DNA of 64,000 bases from Rheinheimera nanhaiensis E407-8 (GCF_000296695.1 NZ_BAFK01000018.1:16616-80615); one strand, 5' to 3'. Numbered from the stretch's first letter, positions 23,487 to 33,128 are shown. The notes: generated from the sequence alone by a model not told the origin. Translations and numbers: made by a program.

Positions 23487-25337
23487 ATGCCAAAGTTAAG
23501 ATCTGCCACCGTTACTGAAGGGCGCAATATGGCGGGCGCCCGCGCACTGTGGCGTGCCACCGGCGTAAAAGATACCGATTTTGGCAAGCCGATAGTGGCG
23601 GTAGTGAACTCTTTTGTTGAGTTTGTGCCCGGCCATGTGCACTTACGTGATTTAGGCAAACTGGTGGCGAGCAGCATTAATGAAGCCGGCGGTATCGCCA
23701 AAGAATTCAATACCATAGCGGTAGATGATGGCATTGCCATGGGCCACGGTGGCATGCTGTACAGCCTGCCGTCACGCGAGCTGATTGCCGATTCGGTCGA
23801 ATATATGATCAACGCCCACTGTGCCGATGCCATGGTGTGCATTTCTAACTGCGATAAGATCACCCCCGGCATGTTAATGGCCGCCCTGCGCTTGAATATA
23901 CCGGTGATCTTTGTCTCCGGCGGGCCGATGGAAGCCGGTAAAACCAAATTATCGGATCAGATTATCAAGCTGGATTTAGTCGATGCCATGGTGTCGGCCG
24001 CTGATCCTAAAGTCACCGATGCACAAAGTGAGCAAATTGAGCGCAGCGCCTGCCCGACGTGTGGCAGTTGCTCGGGCATGTTTACTGCAAATTCGATGAA
24101 CTGCCTGGTTGAAGCTTTAGGCTTAGGCCAACCGGGTAATGGCTCGCTATTGGCCACCCATGCCGATCGTAAAGAGCTGTTTGTGCAGGCCGGCTTCAGA
24201 ATAATGGAGCTGTGTAACCGCTGGTACAAACAGGATGACGCCTCGGCACTGCCGCGTAGCATTGCCAATAAAGCCGCCTTTGAAAACGCTATGATGCTGG
24301 ATATCGCTATGGGCGGCTCCACCAATACCGTGCTGCATTTACTGGCGGCCGCGATTGAAGCGCAAGTTGATTTTGGCATGAATGATATCGACCGTTTATC
24401 GCGCATCGTGCCGCACCTGTGTAAGGTGGCGCCGTCGACGCAAAAATACCATATGGAAGACGTGCACCGCGCCGGCGGGGTAATCGGTATTCTGGCCGAG
24501 CTTAACCGCGCCGGTTTATTAAACCCTAACGTGCCGCATGTCGCCGGCCCCAGCTTAGCCGCCGTGCTGGAGCAGTGGGACATTAAAACCACCGGCAATG
24601 AAGACGCCAAACAAATGTACCTGGCCGGCCCGGCCGGTATCCGCACTACGCAGGCATTTTCACAAAACTGCCGCTACCCGACCTTGGATGATGACCGCGT
24701 TGATGGCTGTATCCGCAGTAAAGAACATGCCTATTCGCAAGATGGTGGCTTAGCCGTGCTGTTTGGCAACCTGGCACCGAATGGCTGTATTGTTAAAACT
24801 GCCGGTGTTGATGAGGAATGCTTAGTCTTTACCGGCCGGGCGCGCATTTTTGAAAGCCAGGACGACGCCGTAGAGGCCATCTTAAAAGGCAAAGTGGTCG
24901 CCGGTGATGCGGTAATTATCCGCTACGAAGGCCCTAAAGGCGGCCCTGGGATGCAGGAAATGCTGTACCCGACCAGCTATTTAAAATCGATGGGCTTAGG
25001 CAAAAGCTGCGCGCTGATCACCGACGGCCGCTTCTCTGGCGGTACTTCGGGTTTGTCCATCGGCCATGTCTCGCCGGAGGCCGCCAGCGGCGGTGCTATC
25101 GCGCTGGTGCAGGAAGGCGACAAAATTGAGATTGATATCCCGCAGCGCAAAATTGGCATTGCTATCAGCGATGACGAGCTGGCGGCACGCCGCGCCGCGA
25201 TGGACGCCAAAGGCAAGCAAGGCTGGAAGCCAGAAAACCGCCAGCGCGTGGTGAGTGCGGCATTAAAAGCCTACGCCCTGCTGGCCAGCAGTGCAGATAA
25301 AGGGGCGGTGCGTGATTTAACTAAGCTGGAGGATTAA
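23487..25337 (+). CDS. ilvD: Dihydroxy-acid dehydratase
   Basis: The 616-residue protein has the Fe-S ligand motifs CISNCDKI (near residue 119) and [19 protein letters not shown] (near residue 187), plus the C-terminal [19 protein letters not shown]. It dehydrates dihydroxy acids to 2-oxo acids in Ile and Val synthesis. Length equals that of E. coli IlvD. Its stop overlaps the ilvA start by one base. No ilvE lies between ilvM and ilvD, unlike the enterobacterial ilvGMEDA order. Confidence 0.96.
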   Translation: MPKLRSATVTEGRNMAGARALWRATGVKDTDFGKPIVAVVNSFVEFVPGHVHLRDLGKLVASSINEAGGIAKEFNTIAVDDGIAMGHGGMLYSLPSRELIADSVEYMINAHCADAMVCISNCDKITPGMLMAALRLNIPVIFVSGGPMEAGKTKLSDQIIKLDLVDAMVSAADPKVTDAQSEQIERSACPTCGSCSGMFTANSMNCLVEALGLGQPGNGSLLATHADRKELFVQAGFRIMELCNRWYKQDDASALPRSIANKAAFENAMMLDIAMGGSTNTVLHLLAAAIEAQVDFGMNDIDRLSRIVPHLCKVAPSTQKYHMEDVHRAGGVIGILAELNRAGLLNPNVPHVAGPSLAAVLEQWDIKTTGNEDAKQMYLAGPAGIRTTQAFSQNCRYPTLDDDRVDGCIRSKEHAYSQDGGLAVLFGNLAPNGCIVKTAGVDEECLVFTGRARIFESQDDAVEAILKGKVVAGDAVIIRYEGPKGGPGMQEMLYPTSYLKSMGLGKSCALITDGRFSGGTSGLSIGHVSPEAASGGAIALVQEGDKIEIDIPQRKIGIAISDDELAARRAAMDAKGKQGWKPENRQRVVSAALKAYALLASSADKGAVRDLTKLED

Positions 25338-26905
25338 TGAGCAACCTGGCAACAGTACAAAGAGCACAGACAGATACCGAGTTAATGCAGCAGTATCTGC
25401 GTGAAATTCTGCTGTCGCCGGTATATCAGGCTGCGGTAGAAACCCCGCTCGATGCCATGGCAAAGCTAAGCCAGCGGCTGGGGCACAATGTGCTGTTAAA
25501 GCGCGAAGACAAACAGCCGGTGTACTCGTTTAAACTGCGCGGTGCCTTTCATAAACTGCATAAAGTACAGCAGCAAAACCCCGACGCCCGCGTGGTGTGC
25601 GCCTCGGCCGGTAACCATGCGCAGGGCGTAGCGTTATCGGCCAGCAAGCTGGGCCTGAATGCCACTATTGTGATGCCGATCACTACGCCTGAGATAAAAG
25701 TCGCTGCGGTAAAAGCGCTGGGCGGCAATGTGGTGCTGCACGGCACCGCCTTTGATGAAGCCAACAGCTACGCCATTAATCTGGCCAACACCGAAGGCGC
25801 GGTCTATATCCCGCCGTTTGATGATAACGACGTGATTGCCGGCCAGGGTACCGTAGCCAAAGAGCTGCTAAGCCAGCATAACCAGTTAAACGCCGTGTTT
25901 ATTCCGGTTGGCGGCGGCGGCCTAATGGCCGGCATGGCAGTGTATATCAAGGCGATACAACCCAATGTCAAAGTGATCGGCGTCGAGCCGGAAGATGCCG
26001 CCTGCTTAAAAGCCGCGCTGGATGCCGGAGCGCCGGTTACGCTGTCGCGGGTTGGTTTATTTGCCGATGGTGTGGCGGTAAAACGCATCGGTACAGAAAA
26101 TTTTAATCTGGCCAAACGCTTTTGCGATGAGGTAGTTACCGTTAGCAGCGATGAAATTTGCGCGGCGATAAAAGATATTTTTGATGATTTACGCGCGGTA
26201 GCCGAACCGGCCGGCGCCCTGGCGCTGGCGGGCCTGAAGAAATACAGTCAGCAACTGAAAAACAGTACCTTAGCCAAGCCGCAGCAACTGGCGGCCGTGT
26301 TAAGCGGCGCCAATTTAAACTTTGATACGCTGCGTTATGTGTCAGAGCGCTGCGAGCTGGGCGAGAAAAAAGAAGCGGTATTTGCGGTGACCATACCGGA
26401 AGAAAAAGGCAGCTTCCGCCGTTTTTGCCAAACCTTAGGCGGCCGGGCAATAACTGAATTTAACTACCGCTATGCCAGCGATAACAAAGCGCATATCTTT
26501 GTTGGCATTAAGCTGCGCCACGGCCAGCAGGAGCTGAACACAGTAAAGGAATTACTCAGCAGCGCTGGTTATGCATTTCAGGATCTATCGGATGACGAGC
26601 TGGCCAAACTGCATGTCCGGCATATGGTCGGCGGTATGCCACCAAGACAGCTGCAGGAGCAGGTGTATCAGTTTAACTTTCCGGAATACCCCGGCGCACT
26701 GATGAATTTCTTAAACACCCTGGGCGAGCACTGCAATATTACCCTGTTTCACTACCGTAACCACGGCGCCGCCACCGGTGATGTGCTGGCCGGCTTTGAA
26801 GTGGCCAGCCACAGCGATATTGCCAGCTACCTGGATAAGCTGGGTTATCAGTACCAGCAAGTTAGCCACAACCGCAGCTACCAAACCTTCCTCACGGCCG
26901 GCTAG
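25337..26905 (+). CDS. ilvA: Biosynthetic threonine ammonia-lyase
   Basis: The 522-residue PLP enzyme has the cofactor Lys in YSFKLRGAF (near residue 64), the glycine-rich PVGGGGLMAG, and two C-terminal ACT-like regulatory repeats (EEKGSFRRFCQTLGGRAITEFNYR and FPEYPGALMNFLNTL). It makes 2-oxobutyrate from threonine, the committed step to isoleucine, and the ACT domains mark the Ile-inhibited form. The ilv operon ends here with a strong terminator downstream. Confidence 0.95.
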   Translation: MSNLATVQRAQTDTELMQQYLREILLSPVYQAAVETPLDAMAKLSQRLGHNVLLKREDKQPVYSFKLRGAFHKLHKVQQQNPDARVVCASAGNHAQGVALSASKLGLNATIVMPITTPEIKVAAVKALGGNVVLHGTAFDEANSYAINLANTEGAVYIPPFDDNDVIAGQGTVAKELLSQHNQLNAVFIPVGGGGLMAGMAVYIKAIQPNVKVIGVEPEDAACLKAALDAGAPVTLSRVGLFADGVAVKRIGTENFNLAKRFCDEVVTVSSDEICAAIKDIFDDLRAVAEPAGALALAGLKKYSQQLKNSTLAKPQQLAAVLSGANLNFDTLRYVSERCELGEKKEAVFAVTIPEEKGSFRRFCQTLGGRAITEFNYRYASDNKAHIFVGIKLRHGQQELNTVKELLSSAGYAFQDLSDDELAKLHVRHMVGGMPPRQLQEQVYQFNFPEYPGALMNFLNTLGEHCNITLFHYRNHGAATGDVLAGFEVASHSDIASYLDKLGYQYQQVSHNRSYQTFLTAG

Positions 26906-26930
26906 CCGCGCCAGATGACAGTCATAGCAG

Positions 26931-26970
26931 TGCGATAAGTGAAAATAATTCACTTGTCGCATTTTTTTTT
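26931..26970 (+). terminator. Terminator after ilvA
   Basis: TGCGATAAGTGAA (26931-26943) pairs with TTCACTTGTCGCA (26949-26961) around the loop AATAA; only one position is a wobble pair. A run of nine T residues follows at once. This is a textbook Rho-independent terminator that closes the ilv operon. Confidence 0.93.
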
Positions 26971-27058
26971 ATCGTTTGTCAGTTCTGGAGCTTTTGCTCA
27001 AACTTACTCCTGCAGACCGACAGCGGCTGCCTGGATGGGAAATTGGGAGCGACACACT

Positions 27059-27583
27059 ATGAAAGCGAGATCAGTTAAATTAGGCAGTACTTTGGCGTTG
27101 ATGCTAATGGCCTCAGGTTCATTTCTCGCATCAGCCAACACCAACGGCTATAAAATGGTCCTTATTGAAGATACCCCTGGCGTGGCAGCCCTGCAGGCTG
27201 GCCAGTTTGACCAGGGTATAACGGAAACACTAAACAGCAGCGTTGAAGTGGATAACTTCTCACGCCAGATGAGCCTGTGCGTAGGCTTTACTAAAAGCGC
27301 CCAGCTGGATAAAGCCGCCACGGCCTGCGACAGCGCGGTATCTGCCGCCCAGCAGCTGCACTTAGTCAGCAGCAGCGAAAAGCGTGAAATGCGCGCTTAT
27401 GCCCTAACCAACCGCGGCGTACTGCGCCTGTTACAAAACAACAACCTGGCAGCCCTGGCTGATTTTAGCCGCGCCGCGGAATTAAACCGCAGCGACGTTA
27501 ATCTGCATAACCTGCAGCGGCTGGAGTTAGCATTAAACAAAGCCAACAACGGCTTAGACCTTGCCATGGTATCGGCTGACTAG
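27059..27583 (+). CDS. Periplasmic TPR-like protein
   Basis: The frame is open from 26939, but that part runs through the ilvA terminator. I start at ATG 27059, which gives a good signal peptide (MKARSVKLGSTLALMLMASGSFLASA) after a GGGAG site. The 174-residue product contains one clear tetratricopeptide-like repeat (ALTNRGVLRLLQNNNLAALADFSRAAELN, near residues 115-143) and two Cys residues that could pair. Similar short secreted TPR proteins occur in related bacteria. No partner is evident. A perfect terminator follows. Confidence 0.8.
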   Translation: MKARSVKLGSTLALMLMASGSFLASANTNGYKMVLIEDTPGVAALQAGQFDQGITETLNSSVEVDNFSRQMSLCVGFTKSAQLDKAATACDSAVSAAQQLHLVSSSEKREMRAYALTNRGVLRLLQNNNLAALADFSRAAELNRSDVNLHNLQRLELALNKANNGLDLAMVSAD

Positions 27584-27700
27584 CCCACCCTATTCTGCTA
27601 CCTGCAGATAGTGGCCCGGAGTAAGCGCCCGTGCCACGCTTCAGCTAACAGAGTAAGCGCCTGTTAACTGATGTTTTAACTACACTCCCCCGTGTGTATG

Positions 27701-27733
27701 CAGCGTTATCTCCCCGGATAACGCTGTTTTTTT
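27701..27733 (+). terminator. Terminator after the TPR-like gene
   Basis: CAGCGTTATC (27701-27710) and GATAACGCTG (27717-27726) form a perfect 10-bp stem with loop TCCCCG, followed by seven T residues. The T-run overlaps the stop codon of the convergent ABC transporter gene. Confidence 0.93.
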
Positions 27734-29813
27734 ATGCTCGGACAAATTGGGCTTTGTACGCCTCTGTTACATCCTGCAACTGGCCATTATGCAGCTGCAT
27801 AATGCGCTGTGCGTTAATAATGGTTTCTGGCCGGTGGGCAATAATAATACGCGTCATATTTAACTGTTTTATCGCCTGGTTGACATAGTGCTCCAGCTGT
27901 ACATCTAAATGGCTGGTGGCTTCGTCCATAAACAGAATTTTCGGCTTACGATACAGCGCTCGCGCTAATAATAAACGCTGCTTCTGGCCGCCAGACAGTG
28001 AACTGCCCATATCGCCGACCAGGGCGTTATAGCCCATTTGCATAGCGGCAATATCCTGGTGAATACCGGCCAGTTGCGCGCAGGCTATTACCTGCTGCAT
28101 ATCCATTTGGCTGTCAAAAAAGCTGATATTTTCCGCCAGCGTGCCGGACATTAACTGGTCGTCCTGCATTACCGCAGCAATTTGGCTGCGGTAATGGCGC
28201 AGCCCTAAATGGCGGATATCCACACCGTCTACTTCTACCTTGCCGCTCTCCGCTGGCAATAAGCCCAGCATAATTTTCATCAGGCTGGTTTTACCGGTGC
28301 CGGAAGGGCCAATAATCGCCACATTCTCACCGGCTTGTACTTCCAGATTTAAGCCGTTAAACAACAACGGGTCATTGTTGGCATAACGAAAGCTAATATT
28401 GCTCAGGCTAAGCTGGCCGCTTAGCTCGCGGCCATCGCTGGCACTGCCTTCATCTTCTTTGTCGGTTAGGGCAATATCGGCCAGGCGATCTAAATGCAGT
28501 TTGGTCATTTTAACCTGCACCACCAGGCCAATCAGCGCCGACATCCGACCGGTGAACTGGCTTTTATATGCCATAAAGGCGAACAGCATGCCTACTGTCA
28601 TACTGCCATCCATCACAGCATGCGCGGCTAAATACACTATCAAAATACCCTCAATGCCAAACAAAAGTTGGTTGGCCGTACTGGCACTAATTCCCCACTT
28701 AGCCAACCGATACCCACTGTTTATCGCTTCAGCATGGCGGTTTTGCCAGATATTCAGGCGTTGGGTTTGCTGACCAAACAATTTGATACTTTGCATGCCA
28801 CGGATAGTTTCCATAAACACCGAGTCTTCCTTGGCGCCGGCGACAATGCTCTCTTCGGTTAACTGGCGCATCGGCCAATAAAATGCCCAGCGGATTAAGC
28901 CATACAACATAACCACTATCACTACCACCAGACTGAGCTGCGGGCTATACAGATACATCATGGCGAAGACAATGACCACCATAATGCCATCTAAAATACC
29001 TTCAACCAAACTGTTAGTCAGCAGGGTTTGTACCGCTGACAGCGAGCCAAAACGCGAAGTGATATCGCCCATATGGCGCTTCTCAAAAAACGACATCGGC
29101 AAATGCAATAAATGACGAAACAGGTTGGTCACCATCTGCATGCTCATCATGATGCCAAGGTGCAGCGAAATCCAACTGCGCAGCACGCTGACAACAACCT
29201 GAATTAGCATTACTAAGCTAAAGCCCAGTGCCAGCGCGGTAAGTAAAGGTTGGTCCTGACTGACAATAACCTCATCCACCACTAACTGGGTGTAATAGGG
29301 TGAGGCTAACGCGAAAATTTGTAGCAATAACGACAGCGCAAATAACTTAATTAGCGCCGGCACCACGCCTTGCATTTTCGACCAAAAGGCAGTTAACCCA
29401 AGCTGAGCACGTTCATCTATTTTTTTAAATTCAATGCCAGGGGTAAGCTCCAGCGCTACGCCGGTAAAGGCTTTGTCTACCTCGGCAACGCTTAAGCGCC
29501 GTTCACCCATCGCCGGGTCAAGAATGGTAATGCCATTACGGTGTACTTTTTTCAGTACCACAAAGTGGTTCATTTCCCAGTGCAATATGCAGGGTGTGCG
29601 CAGTTTTTTTAAGTCGTCTAAATCCAGCTTTAACGCCCGCGCTGTCATATTCAGCTGGTTGGCAAGCAGCATAAGCTGCTGCATATTGGCGCCTTTTAAT
29701 GACACGCTATAGCGGTTGCGTAGAGTAGTTAAGTCCAGCTTATGGCCATGATGATTGGCTACCATAGCGATACAGGCCAGGCCGCACTCCGCAGTTTCGG
29801 ATTGGTAGATCAC
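27732..29813 (-). CDS. Peptidase-containing ABC transporter (C39 type), microcin exporter
   Basis: The protein (693 residues from the GTG at 29813) has an N-terminal C39 peptidase domain with Cys10 (ETAECGLAC), His83 (HWEMNHFVVL) and Asp99 (ILDPA); a six-helix ABC membrane domain (about 155-430); and an ATPase domain with GPSGTGKTSL, LSGGQKQRLLLARAL and ILFMDEATSHLD. Such exporters cut double-glycine leaders and pump the peptide through a TolC conduit. The start is unsure: family members have about 20 residues before QxExAECG, and the frame is open upstream to an ATT codon at 29843 giving LSKLRFS, which fits. No good ribosome site marks either. It is the last gene of the microcin operon. Confidence 0.92.
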   Translation of the reverse strand: MIYQSETAECGLACIAMVANHHGHKLDLTTLRNRYSVSLKGANMQQLMLLANQLNMTARALKLDLDDLKKLRTPCILHWEMNHFVVLKKVHRNGITILDPAMGERRLSVAEVDKAFTGVALELTPGIEFKKIDERAQLGLTAFWSKMQGVVPALIKLFALSLLLQIFALASPYYTQLVVDEVIVSQDQPLLTALALGFSLVMLIQVVVSVLRSWISLHLGIMMSMQMVTNLFRHLLHLPMSFFEKRHMGDITSRFGSLSAVQTLLTNSLVEGILDGIMVVIVFAMMYLYSPQLSLVVVIVVMLYGLIRWAFYWPMRQLTEESIVAGAKEDSVFMETIRGMQSIKLFGQQTQRLNIWQNRHAEAINSGYRLAKWGISASTANQLLFGIEGILIVYLAAHAVMDGSMTVGMLFAFMAYKSQFTGRMSALIGLVVQVKMTKLHLDRLADIALTDKEDEGSASDGRELSGQLSLSNISFRYANNDPLLFNGLNLEVQAGENVAIIGPSGTGKTSLMKIMLGLLPAESGKVEVDGVDIRHLGLRHYRSQIAAVMQDDQLMSGTLAENISFFDSQMDMQQVIACAQLAGIHQDIAAMQMGYNALVGDMGSSLSGGQKQRLLLARALYRKPKILFMDEATSHLDVQLEHYVNQAIKQLNMTRIIIAHRPETIINAQRIMQLHNGQLQDVTEAYKAQFVRA

Positions 29814-29835
29814 GTCAACAGAGAACCTTAGTTTA

Positions 29836-30042
29836 CTAAGAATACGCTAAATAAATTAAATATGTAATAAGACAGGCAAGCGAACCGAATATTACAGGGG
29901 CTAATGAAACAAATACATTTTGCCACTCACTTTGATATTTTGGCCATGCAGAAAACAATTTAACACCAAAAAGTCTCTTACCGAGCCAAGCGATTGTAAA
30001 ATTTAAAATTATCAGTATGCTGAACCAAGCAATTGTTTCCAT
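29836..30042 (-). CDS. Small membrane protein, candidate microcin immunity protein
   Basis: The 68-residue product has two hydrophobic helices (roughly IAWFSILIILNFTIAWLG and VFVSLAPVIFGSLACLITYLIY) separated by a short basic loop. I recognise no family. It lies between the microcin precursor and its exporter, exactly where immunity genes sit in class II microcin operons, and small two-helix membrane proteins are the usual form. Base composition is more AT-rich than the flanking genes. Immunity is inferred from position only. Confidence 0.6.
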   Translation of the reverse strand: METIAWFSILIILNFTIAWLGKRLFGVKLFSAWPKYQSEWQNVFVSLAPVIFGSLACLITYLIYLAYS

Positions 30043-30109
30043 AGTATGCCTTAATTTAGTTATATAGAACGGCCCATTCTCTATGGGCCGCTCAAAAATA
30101 GACCTAAAA

Positions 30110-30457
30110 TCAGTTTTGATTAATTATATATCCAGAGACACCTGCACCAACGTAACCAGCTGCAGTTCTCGCCGCTGACATTACTCCTGTCGCAGGGTTT
30201 AATGCACCTTGAATACCACCCGCGGCGGCACCAGCTAATATTACTGTAAGAGGGGTACCCTCATTGCTACCTCCTGAATGAGCCATGATTGCTGCTGCCG
30301 CACCACCCAACGCACCAGCAACGCCTCCAACAATATTGCCAACTATAAAGCCATTTCCGCCACCGCCATCCATGTGACGTATAATTTCCCAAGGCGCAGC
30401 AAGACCTGTAAATCCACCACTCACTTCTTCAACTTGCTCAAATGTTAACTCTTGCAT
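30110..30457 (-). CDS. Class II microcin-like precursor with double-glycine leader
   Basis: The 115-residue product begins MQELTFEQVEEVSGG, which matches the leader consensus of class II microcins such as microcin V (MRELTLxExxxVSGG); cleavage after Gly15 would release a 100-residue peptide. The mature part is rich in Gly and Ala with GxxxG-type helices (VGNIVGGVAGALGG, ILAGAAAGGIQGA) and has no Cys, suggesting membrane insertion. A second glycine run (GGGG at 32-35) follows a charged stretch. It has no Ser-rich siderophore tail. The start follows a GGAGA site. Activity is inferred. Confidence 0.85.
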   Translation of the reverse strand: MQELTFEQVEEVSGGFTGLAAPWEIIRHMDGGGGNGFIVGNIVGGVAGALGGAAAAIMAHSGGSNEGTPLTVILAGAAAGGIQGALNPATGVMSAARTAAGYVGAGVSGYIINQN

Positions 30458-30509
30458 ACTATCTCTCCTTGAGACGCTTTTAAGTTTAAAGGTTTGCTCG
30501 TTACGAGCG

Positions 30510-31760
30510 TTATAACCGCCCTTTCAGGCTTAAAACCGGCTCGAACAACCAGGCTAACAGGCTGCGTTGTTCCAGCACGATATCTGCGCTTAACAGCATG
30601 CCCGATTGCAGCGGGACACTGTTGCCATAAGCGCGGATGTGTTGTGAAGCCAGGGCTACCTCTACCCGGTACACTGGCTCCTGTACGGCGACAGGCATAT
30701 CGACTTCTCCCGGAAGTACGATAGCCTGCGCCGTTTTTATTACTTCCCCTTCGTATAAGCCAAAACGCTGGTACGGAAAGGCGTCAAAACGTAAACGGGT
30801 ATGCTGGCCCGGTTGCACAAAACCATAGGCGCGGGTAGGCACTAACAGTACGGCCTGCAATTCGGCGTTATCCGGCATGATGGTCAGCAGCGGTAAGCCC
30901 TGCTGTACGTTATTACCCACCTCTGCCACTAAGTTAGTTACCCGGCCGCTAATAGGTGCGGTGATCAGCAGTTCGCCCCGGGCGGCCAATTCGGTTTGCT
31001 GTTGTTGTAACCTGGCAATATCGCTGTCGAGCAGCGCCAGCTGTTGTTGCTGCTCGTTAGGAAGGCGCTGCAATTGGCCGCTCAGTTGTTCTATTTGCGC
31101 TTTTTGGTTTTGCTCACTGGCATTAAGCTCAGCCAGTTGCTGCTGAATATTCAGTACCAGTTCGTGTTGCTGCTGCAACTCGTTGGCAGAAATAGCGCCC
31201 TGCTGGCTTAGGCCGTTAAAGTTGTGATAGCGCTGCTGGTTTAGCTGCAGGCGCTGCTGCAACAGTTGCTGCTGGGCGTGAATATCATCTAACAGGTTGC
31301 GGCTTAACGTTAGCCGGGCGTTGTACTCGGCTTGCTGTTGGTTAAACTGGCTGTGTAATTGCTGTTTACGCAGGTTTACCAGCTCAGTTTGCTGCAGTAA
31401 GCCCTGCAATAAGGTGCCGGTTAAGCTGTCACCGGCCGATAAATGCTCGGGTATGGCTACCAGCGCCAGCCTGTCGCCGGCCTGCACTTGCTGGCCGTCA
31501 TCGACATAGAGCTGCTGAATAACACCGGCACGGGACGACACTACTTTGGCCAGGCCAATATCAGGCTTTAAATAGCCGCTGACGGTTTCTTTGCGGTTGA
31601 ATGATGTCAGGCTAAGAAAAGCAACAATAACAATCACCACCAACAATAATGTCACCGTCAGTACAGTACTGCTCAGCGGCTGGGCAATAATCACCTCACC
31701 GTCTAACCGTGCACTTTGTTGTTTAACCGCATTAGCGCGAAACAATCCTTGTCCTGCCAC
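30510..31760 (-). CDS. HlyD-family periplasmic adaptor of microcin exporter
   Basis: The 416-residue protein has a cytoplasmic N-terminus, one membrane helix (about 31-50), a lipoyl/barrel-sandwich half (VVSSRAGVIQQLYVDDGQQVQAGDRLALV), a long Gln-rich coiled coil (about 120-250) and the second lipoyl half (LITAPISGRVTNLVAEVGNNVQQG). It links the C39 ABC exporter to an outer-membrane TolC, which is not encoded here. The start is GTG 31760 with GAGG upstream. It is the first gene of the four-gene microcin operon. Confidence 0.9.
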   Translation of the reverse strand: MAGQGLFRANAVKQQSARLDGEVIIAQPLSSTVLTVTLLLVVIVIVAFLSLTSFNRKETVSGYLKPDIGLAKVVSSRAGVIQQLYVDDGQQVQAGDRLALVAIPEHLSAGDSLTGTLLQGLLQQTELVNLRKQQLHSQFNQQQAEYNARLTLSRNLLDDIHAQQQLLQQRLQLNQQRYHNFNGLSQQGAISANELQQQHELVLNIQQQLAELNASEQNQKAQIEQLSGQLQRLPNEQQQQLALLDSDIARLQQQQTELAARGELLITAPISGRVTNLVAEVGNNVQQGLPLLTIMPDNAELQAVLLVPTRAYGFVQPGQHTRLRFDAFPYQRFGLYEGEVIKTAQAIVLPGEVDMPVAVQEPVYRVEVALASQHIRAYGNSVPLQSGMLLSADIVLEQRSLLAWLFEPVLSLKGRL

Positions 31761-31959
31761 AACAACCTCAAACTTCTATTGTGTTAACAATACAACCAAA
31801 TTTGTTAGGCGCGCACCTTAACTGAACAGCAAATTAACACTCAATAAATTGTTATATTCTTTTTTGTTATATAACTATCGCGTTAATAAATTAAATACTG
31901 AGCAGGGAAGATAATTCAATCACTTAACGAAGAGATAAAAGCGGGACAAGATGAACGAC

Positions 31960-31998
31960 GCCCAACCAATTGCCGATTATTTAACCAACTGGTTGGGC
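31960..31998. repeat. Inverted repeat between microcin operon and mtnA
   Basis: GCCCAACCAATTG (31960-31972) and CAACTGGTTGGGC (31986-31998) form a 13-bp stem with one mismatch and a 13-base loop. It is downstream of mtnA and upstream of the microcin operon, so it could end mtnA transcription or act as an operator. No T-run is present. Confidence 0.5.
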
Positions 31999-32017
31999 CA
32001 GCATGTCGTTTTGTGCT

Positions 32018-33043
32018 TTAACCAAACTGCTGCAATGCACCGGCGGCGATATCAGCCTGGTTATACACGCCGGTGTCCAACACCCAGCCGGTGACCAGTG
32101 CTGCCGGGGTTACATCAAAGGCCGGGTTAAATACCGGTGCATCTTGTGGTGCCCAAATAGCCTGGCCAAAGCCGCCGCTGACACCGCGCACTTCATCGCC
32201 GTGGCGCTGCTCTATCGGTATCGCGCTGCCATCGGCGCAGGCTAAATCGACCGTAGTGTGTGGCGCCACCACATAAAACGGCACTTTGTGATAATGCGCC
32301 AGTACGGCTAAGGAGTAAGTGCCGACTTTATTGGCAAAATCGCCGTTGACGGCAATGCGATCTGAACCAACAAAGATACGGTCTACCTGGCCACGCGCCA
32401 TCAGCATGGCGGCCATATTGTCGCAGATCAGCTGATACGGAATGCCCAGTTGCTGGCATTCCCAGGCCGTTAAACGGCCGCCTTGCAACAATGGCCGGGT
32501 TTCATCTACCCACAGGCGGATGTTTTTGCCTTGCTGATGCGCCAGGTTAATTACCCCCAGCGCTGTACCGACGCCGGCGGTGGCCAAACCGCCGGTATTG
32601 CAATGGGTAAGTAACTGCTCGCCCTGTTGCACCAGCGCCGCGCCGTGCTCGGCCATGCGCTGGCACAGCGCGACATCTTCGGCAAACAGCTGCTCAGCAC
32701 AGGCAATGGCAGCGGCTTTAAAATCCGGCTGTTGCAGTGCGGCAATCATGCTATCGAGGTTATTCATCAGGTTTACGGCAGTGGGCCGGGCGGCGCGCAG
32801 CACTTCGGCATCCAGCAGTAGCTGCTGGCGGCTGTCGCCGACACTGGCCCGATACGCCAGCAATAAACAGGCGCCAATACCAATGGCTGGCGCACCGCGC
32901 AGCTGCAGCGCTTTGATCATGGCCACCATCTCGGCCACCGTGCGACACGCCAGCCAGCGCTGCTGCTGTGGCAGTAAGGTTTGGTCCAGCACATACAGCA
33001 GGCCCTGCGCGGTTTTCAGGCTAAGGGCGGTAAGGTTTTTCAT
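32018..33043 (-). CDS. mtnA: S-methyl-5-thioribose-1-phosphate isomerase
   Basis: The 341-residue protein has the eIF2B-like fold marks of Mtn[11 protein letters not shown] near residue 50, the catalytic Cys in [12 protein letters not shown] (near 147) and Asp in [17 protein letters not shown]. It isomerises methylthioribose-1-phosphate to the ribulose form in methionine salvage. It diverges from mtnK, the enzyme for the preceding step, with an 85-base shared promoter region. The downstream genes mtnB, mtnC and mtnD are not in this window. The start has AGGAA 7 bases upstream. Confidence 0.95.
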   Translation of the reverse strand: MKNLTALSLKTAQGLLYVLDQTLLPQQQRWLACRTVAEMVAMIKALQLRGAPAIGIGACLLLAYRASVGDSRQQLLLDAEVLRAARPTAVNLMNNLDSMIAALQQPDFKAAAIACAEQLFAEDVALCQRMAEHGAALVQQGEQLLTHCNTGGLATAGVGTALGVINLAHQQGKNIRLWVDETRPLLQGGRLTAWECQQLGIPYQLICDNMAAMLMARGQVDRIFVGSDRIAVNGDFANKVGTYSLAVLAHYHKVPFYVVAPHTTVDLACADGSAIPIEQRHGDEVRGVSGGFGQAIWAPQDAPVFNPAFDVTPAALVTGWVLDTGVYNQADIAAGALQQFG

Positions 33044-33128
33044 AGCTTATTCCTGTTTGGCGTTGCAGACGTCTATCAGGTTTGCGATTATGCAGGCCGG
33101 CGTTTATCAACACAAGTAAGAGACTGCA

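Noticed and set aside
23947..24646. 229-codon minus-strand frame inside ilvD.
   Set aside because: It is antisense to a strongly conserved enzyme and has no motif or ribosome site.
26939..27058. 40-codon extension of the TPR-like protein.
   Set aside because: It starts inside the ilvA terminator hairpin and masks a clear signal peptide at 27059.
27594..27680. Direct repeat GAGTAAGCGCC twice after the TPR-like gene.
   Set aside because: Only two short copies; no CRISPR-like periodicity or partner genes.
31951..32093. Short plus-strand frame starting MNDAQPIADYLTN across the inverted repeat.
   Set aside because: It runs into the antisense of mtnA and has no similarity that I recognise.
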